A stretch of 5,244 nucleotides of DNA from Candidatus Cloacimonadota bacterium (GTDB taxonomy: Bacteria; Cloacimonadota; Cloacimonadia; Cloacimonadales; Cloacimonadaceae): the NCBI GenBank assembly GCA_023228285.1, contig JALOBM010000117.1:1-5244 (forward strand), written 5' to 3'. The translations under genes and the position numbers were made by a program. The notes under the pieces are model-generated. The model was not told the origin of the DNA and searched no databases. It saw nothing but the letters and a program-made list of their open reading frames with translations. Positions 4,169-5,244 of this stretch are shown here, piece by piece. Positions within the stretch are counted from its first letter, which is position 1, and every line of letters starts with the position of its first letter.

Positions 4169-5244
4169 CTACCAAGCACAAACAAGTTTAAGTTCAGCTA
4201 TGCTCGTTACACCACCACCACCAACAACTGATGAAATGTTTAATCTATAATAGCGGTAAGCTGTTGTGTTGTAAGTATTGAAATAAGAACTCCAAGCGTA
4301 TGCACCAGGAGCATCAATACTTGTTCTTGAATCTAATAACGTAAAACTTGAATTATCGTTCGATCCATATAATTGAAAATCTCTTGGAAAACCAGAACTA
4401 CTACCAGCTTCTTGGATTTGATATCTAGCAACCACTACACTACTGCTGAAATCATATTGTATCCAATGCGAGCTACCAGATCCACTAATCCATGCCGCAG
4501 TTGTTCGGTCGAACGCCCTCCACGCAGGACCAATAGTTGTCGTGATCTGACAACCAATGCCATTGATCATTCTATTACCCATATCTGCAGCATTAGCACA
4601 AAGAAATTCTGATCCTGTCCAATAGCTCAAGTAATTATCTTCTGGAGAAGTCCATGATTCTACATCGACAGATCCTGTTATTACCGTTGCACCAACACCA
4701 AGTGCTATCTGTGCAACTATATTCTCTGTAAGCGTATTTGCGAGCATATCACCATCTGGATCAAGAACAATATTTCCAGCACCAGAATATCCTGAGTTCC
4801 TACATAAGGTCGTAATATCACCGGCGTAATGGAAATATCTTGTTGTCGTTGATGTCGCTTCGCTATCAGCCGTTACCACGTATGGTGCTGGTGTAGTATT
4901 GGAGGTCATTATTGCTGTGCATGTATCAGTTGGTTGTACTGACAATGACGGCGACAATGACAAGCTTGGTGAATGTGATAATGACGGCGACGGTGACGGC
5001 GATAATGATGGTGTTGGAGATGGCGAAGGTGACAACAAAGATTGTGATTGCGAAGGAGACGGTGATGGAGACGGCGATTGTGATGAACTTGGTGAGTGTG
5101 ATAGCGATAACGATGGTGATAATGATGATGATGGCGATGGCGAAAGTGACATCGATGGCAATGGTGTTGGTGTTGGCATCGGTGTGCGAGATGGATAGAT
5201 CTTGCAGTCTTCTATAAACTCGCCAAAATAAGTCAATCGTCTCG
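4169..5244 (-). CDS. Ser/Pro-stalk protein with C-terminal F5/8 type C (discoidin-like) domain, 5' end off the window
   Basis: The frame is open to the right edge and ends with TAG at 4171-4169. A TTG at 5236 could start a 355-aa form, but no clear ribosome site precedes it and two more sense codons lie upstream in the window, so the true start is probably outside. Numbering from that TTG: residues 1-17 are a short globular piece (TYFGEFIEDCKIYP); 18-99 are a Ser/Pro/Leu low-complexity stalk; 135-200 are a compact unit with Asp/Gly-rich parts; about 236-353 look like a galactose-binding-type beta sandwich (AFDRTTAAW, SHWIQYDFSS, FPRDFQLYGSNDNSSFTLL, AYRYYRLNI, SIAELKLV). Those signatures are characteristic of F5/8 type C domains, which often bind glycans. 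In a phage this suggests a virion surface, fibre or receptor-contact protein; that role is inference. No membrane segment is visible. The primase gene begins 13 nt downstream. Confidence 0.78.
   Translation of the reverse strand, partial: RRLTYFGEFIEDCKIYPSRTPMPTPTPLPSMSLSPSPSSSLSPSLSLSHSPSSSQSPSPSPSPSQSQSLLSPSPSPTPSLSPSPSPSLSHSPSLSLSPSLSVQPTDTCTAIMTSNTTPAPYVVTADSEATSTTTRYFHYAGDITTLCRNSGYSGAGNIVLDPDGDMLANTLTENIVAQIALGVGATVITGSVDVESWTSPEDNYLSYWTGSEFLCANAADMGNRMINGIGCQITTTIGPAWRAFDRTTAAWISGSGSSHWIQYDFSSSVVVARYQIQEAGSSSGFPRDFQLYGSNDNSSFTLLDSRTSIDAPGAYAWSSYFNTYNTTAYRYYRLNISSVVGGGGVTSIAELKLVCAW
4178..4531 (-). other. F5/8 type C (discoidin-like) domain region
   Basis: This DNA encodes residues 236-353 of the stalk protein. 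The order 'AFD...W', 'HWIQYDF', 'RYQI', 'F..DFQLYGSNDNSSFTLL', 'YRYYRL', 'IAELKL' follows the usual strand order of the fold. It is the only confidently recognised domain in this protein. Confidence 0.75.
4940..5185 (-). repeat. Ser/Pro low-complexity coding repeat with a higher-order 123-bp period
   Basis: About 82 codons encode an almost uninterrupted run of SPS, SLS, TPTP and SQS units. On the plus strand this appears as (G/A)-rich GANGGN hexamers. A longer block recurs: CTTGGTGAATGTGATA at 4965 and CTTGGTGAGTGTGATA at 5088, exactly 123 bp (41 codons) apart, so part of the stalk looks block-duplicated. Such tracts change length easily by slippage or recombination. Confidence 0.85.

Noticed and set aside
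4156..4185. TTG start of the primase at 4185
   Set aside because: It would overlap the upstream coding region by 17 bp and has no ribosome site; the ATG at 4155 fits the gene gap better.
4899..5198. Plus-strand ORF encoding an Asp/Gly repeat protein that looks like an acidic calcium-binding tract
   Set aside because: It is the complement of the Ser/Pro codons of the minus-strand stalk protein; the minus frame runs on into a recognisable discoidin-like domain, while this frame has no other content.
1..5244. tRNA, CRISPR array, IS element, attachment site or toxin-antitoxin pair
   Set aside because: No cloverleaf-sized non-coding gap, no spaced direct repeats, no transposase or terminal inverted repeats were seen; the basic/coiled-coil small-gene pair shows no recognisable toxin or antitoxin motif.

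Overview
The window looks like part of a tailed-phage (or prophage) genome. It is AT-rich and tightly packed, and holds tail-type structural genes, a stand-alone DnaG/Toprim-type primase and a cluster of very small unknown genes. I see no host housekeeping gene, tRNA, rRNA, IS element or CRISPR array, and nothing that identifies the host. The Shine-Dalgarno sites in front of several starts (AGAGGAG, AGGGAG, AAGG) point to a bacterial host.

Layout, left to right: (1) 1-774, minus strand, the N-terminal 258 residues of a tape-measure-like tail protein that runs off the left edge; it carries a three-copy 28-residue tandem repeat with one Trp per copy. (2) 786-2156, minus strand, a 456-aa protein with a tail-hub/baseplate-like character, starting at GTG and probably translationally coupled to the tape-measure-like gene 11 nt downstream. 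(3) 2230-3077, plus strand, three small ORFs (89, 119 and 53 aa) opposed to everything around them; a perfect 20-bp palindrome and a promoter-like sequence separate the first from the second. (4) 3067-4155, minus strand, a 362-aa primase with a recognisable Toprim core and an N-terminal zinc-finger-like region that has lost its Cys ligands; its tail overlaps the tail of the 53-aa gene by 11 bp. (5) 4169-5244, minus strand, a protein with a long Ser/Pro low-complexity stalk followed by a C-terminal F5/8 type C (discoidin-like) domain; it probably begins beyond the right edge.

How it fits together (inference): the minus-strand genes make virion parts (a surface or receptor-contact protein, a hub, a tape measure) plus one replication enzyme placed between them. 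The plus-strand trio is divergent from the hub gene and convergent with the primase gene, which resembles an inserted or separately expressed accessory cassette. The most interesting parts are this cassette, the metal-ligand-less primase and the repeat structures in the two outer genes.
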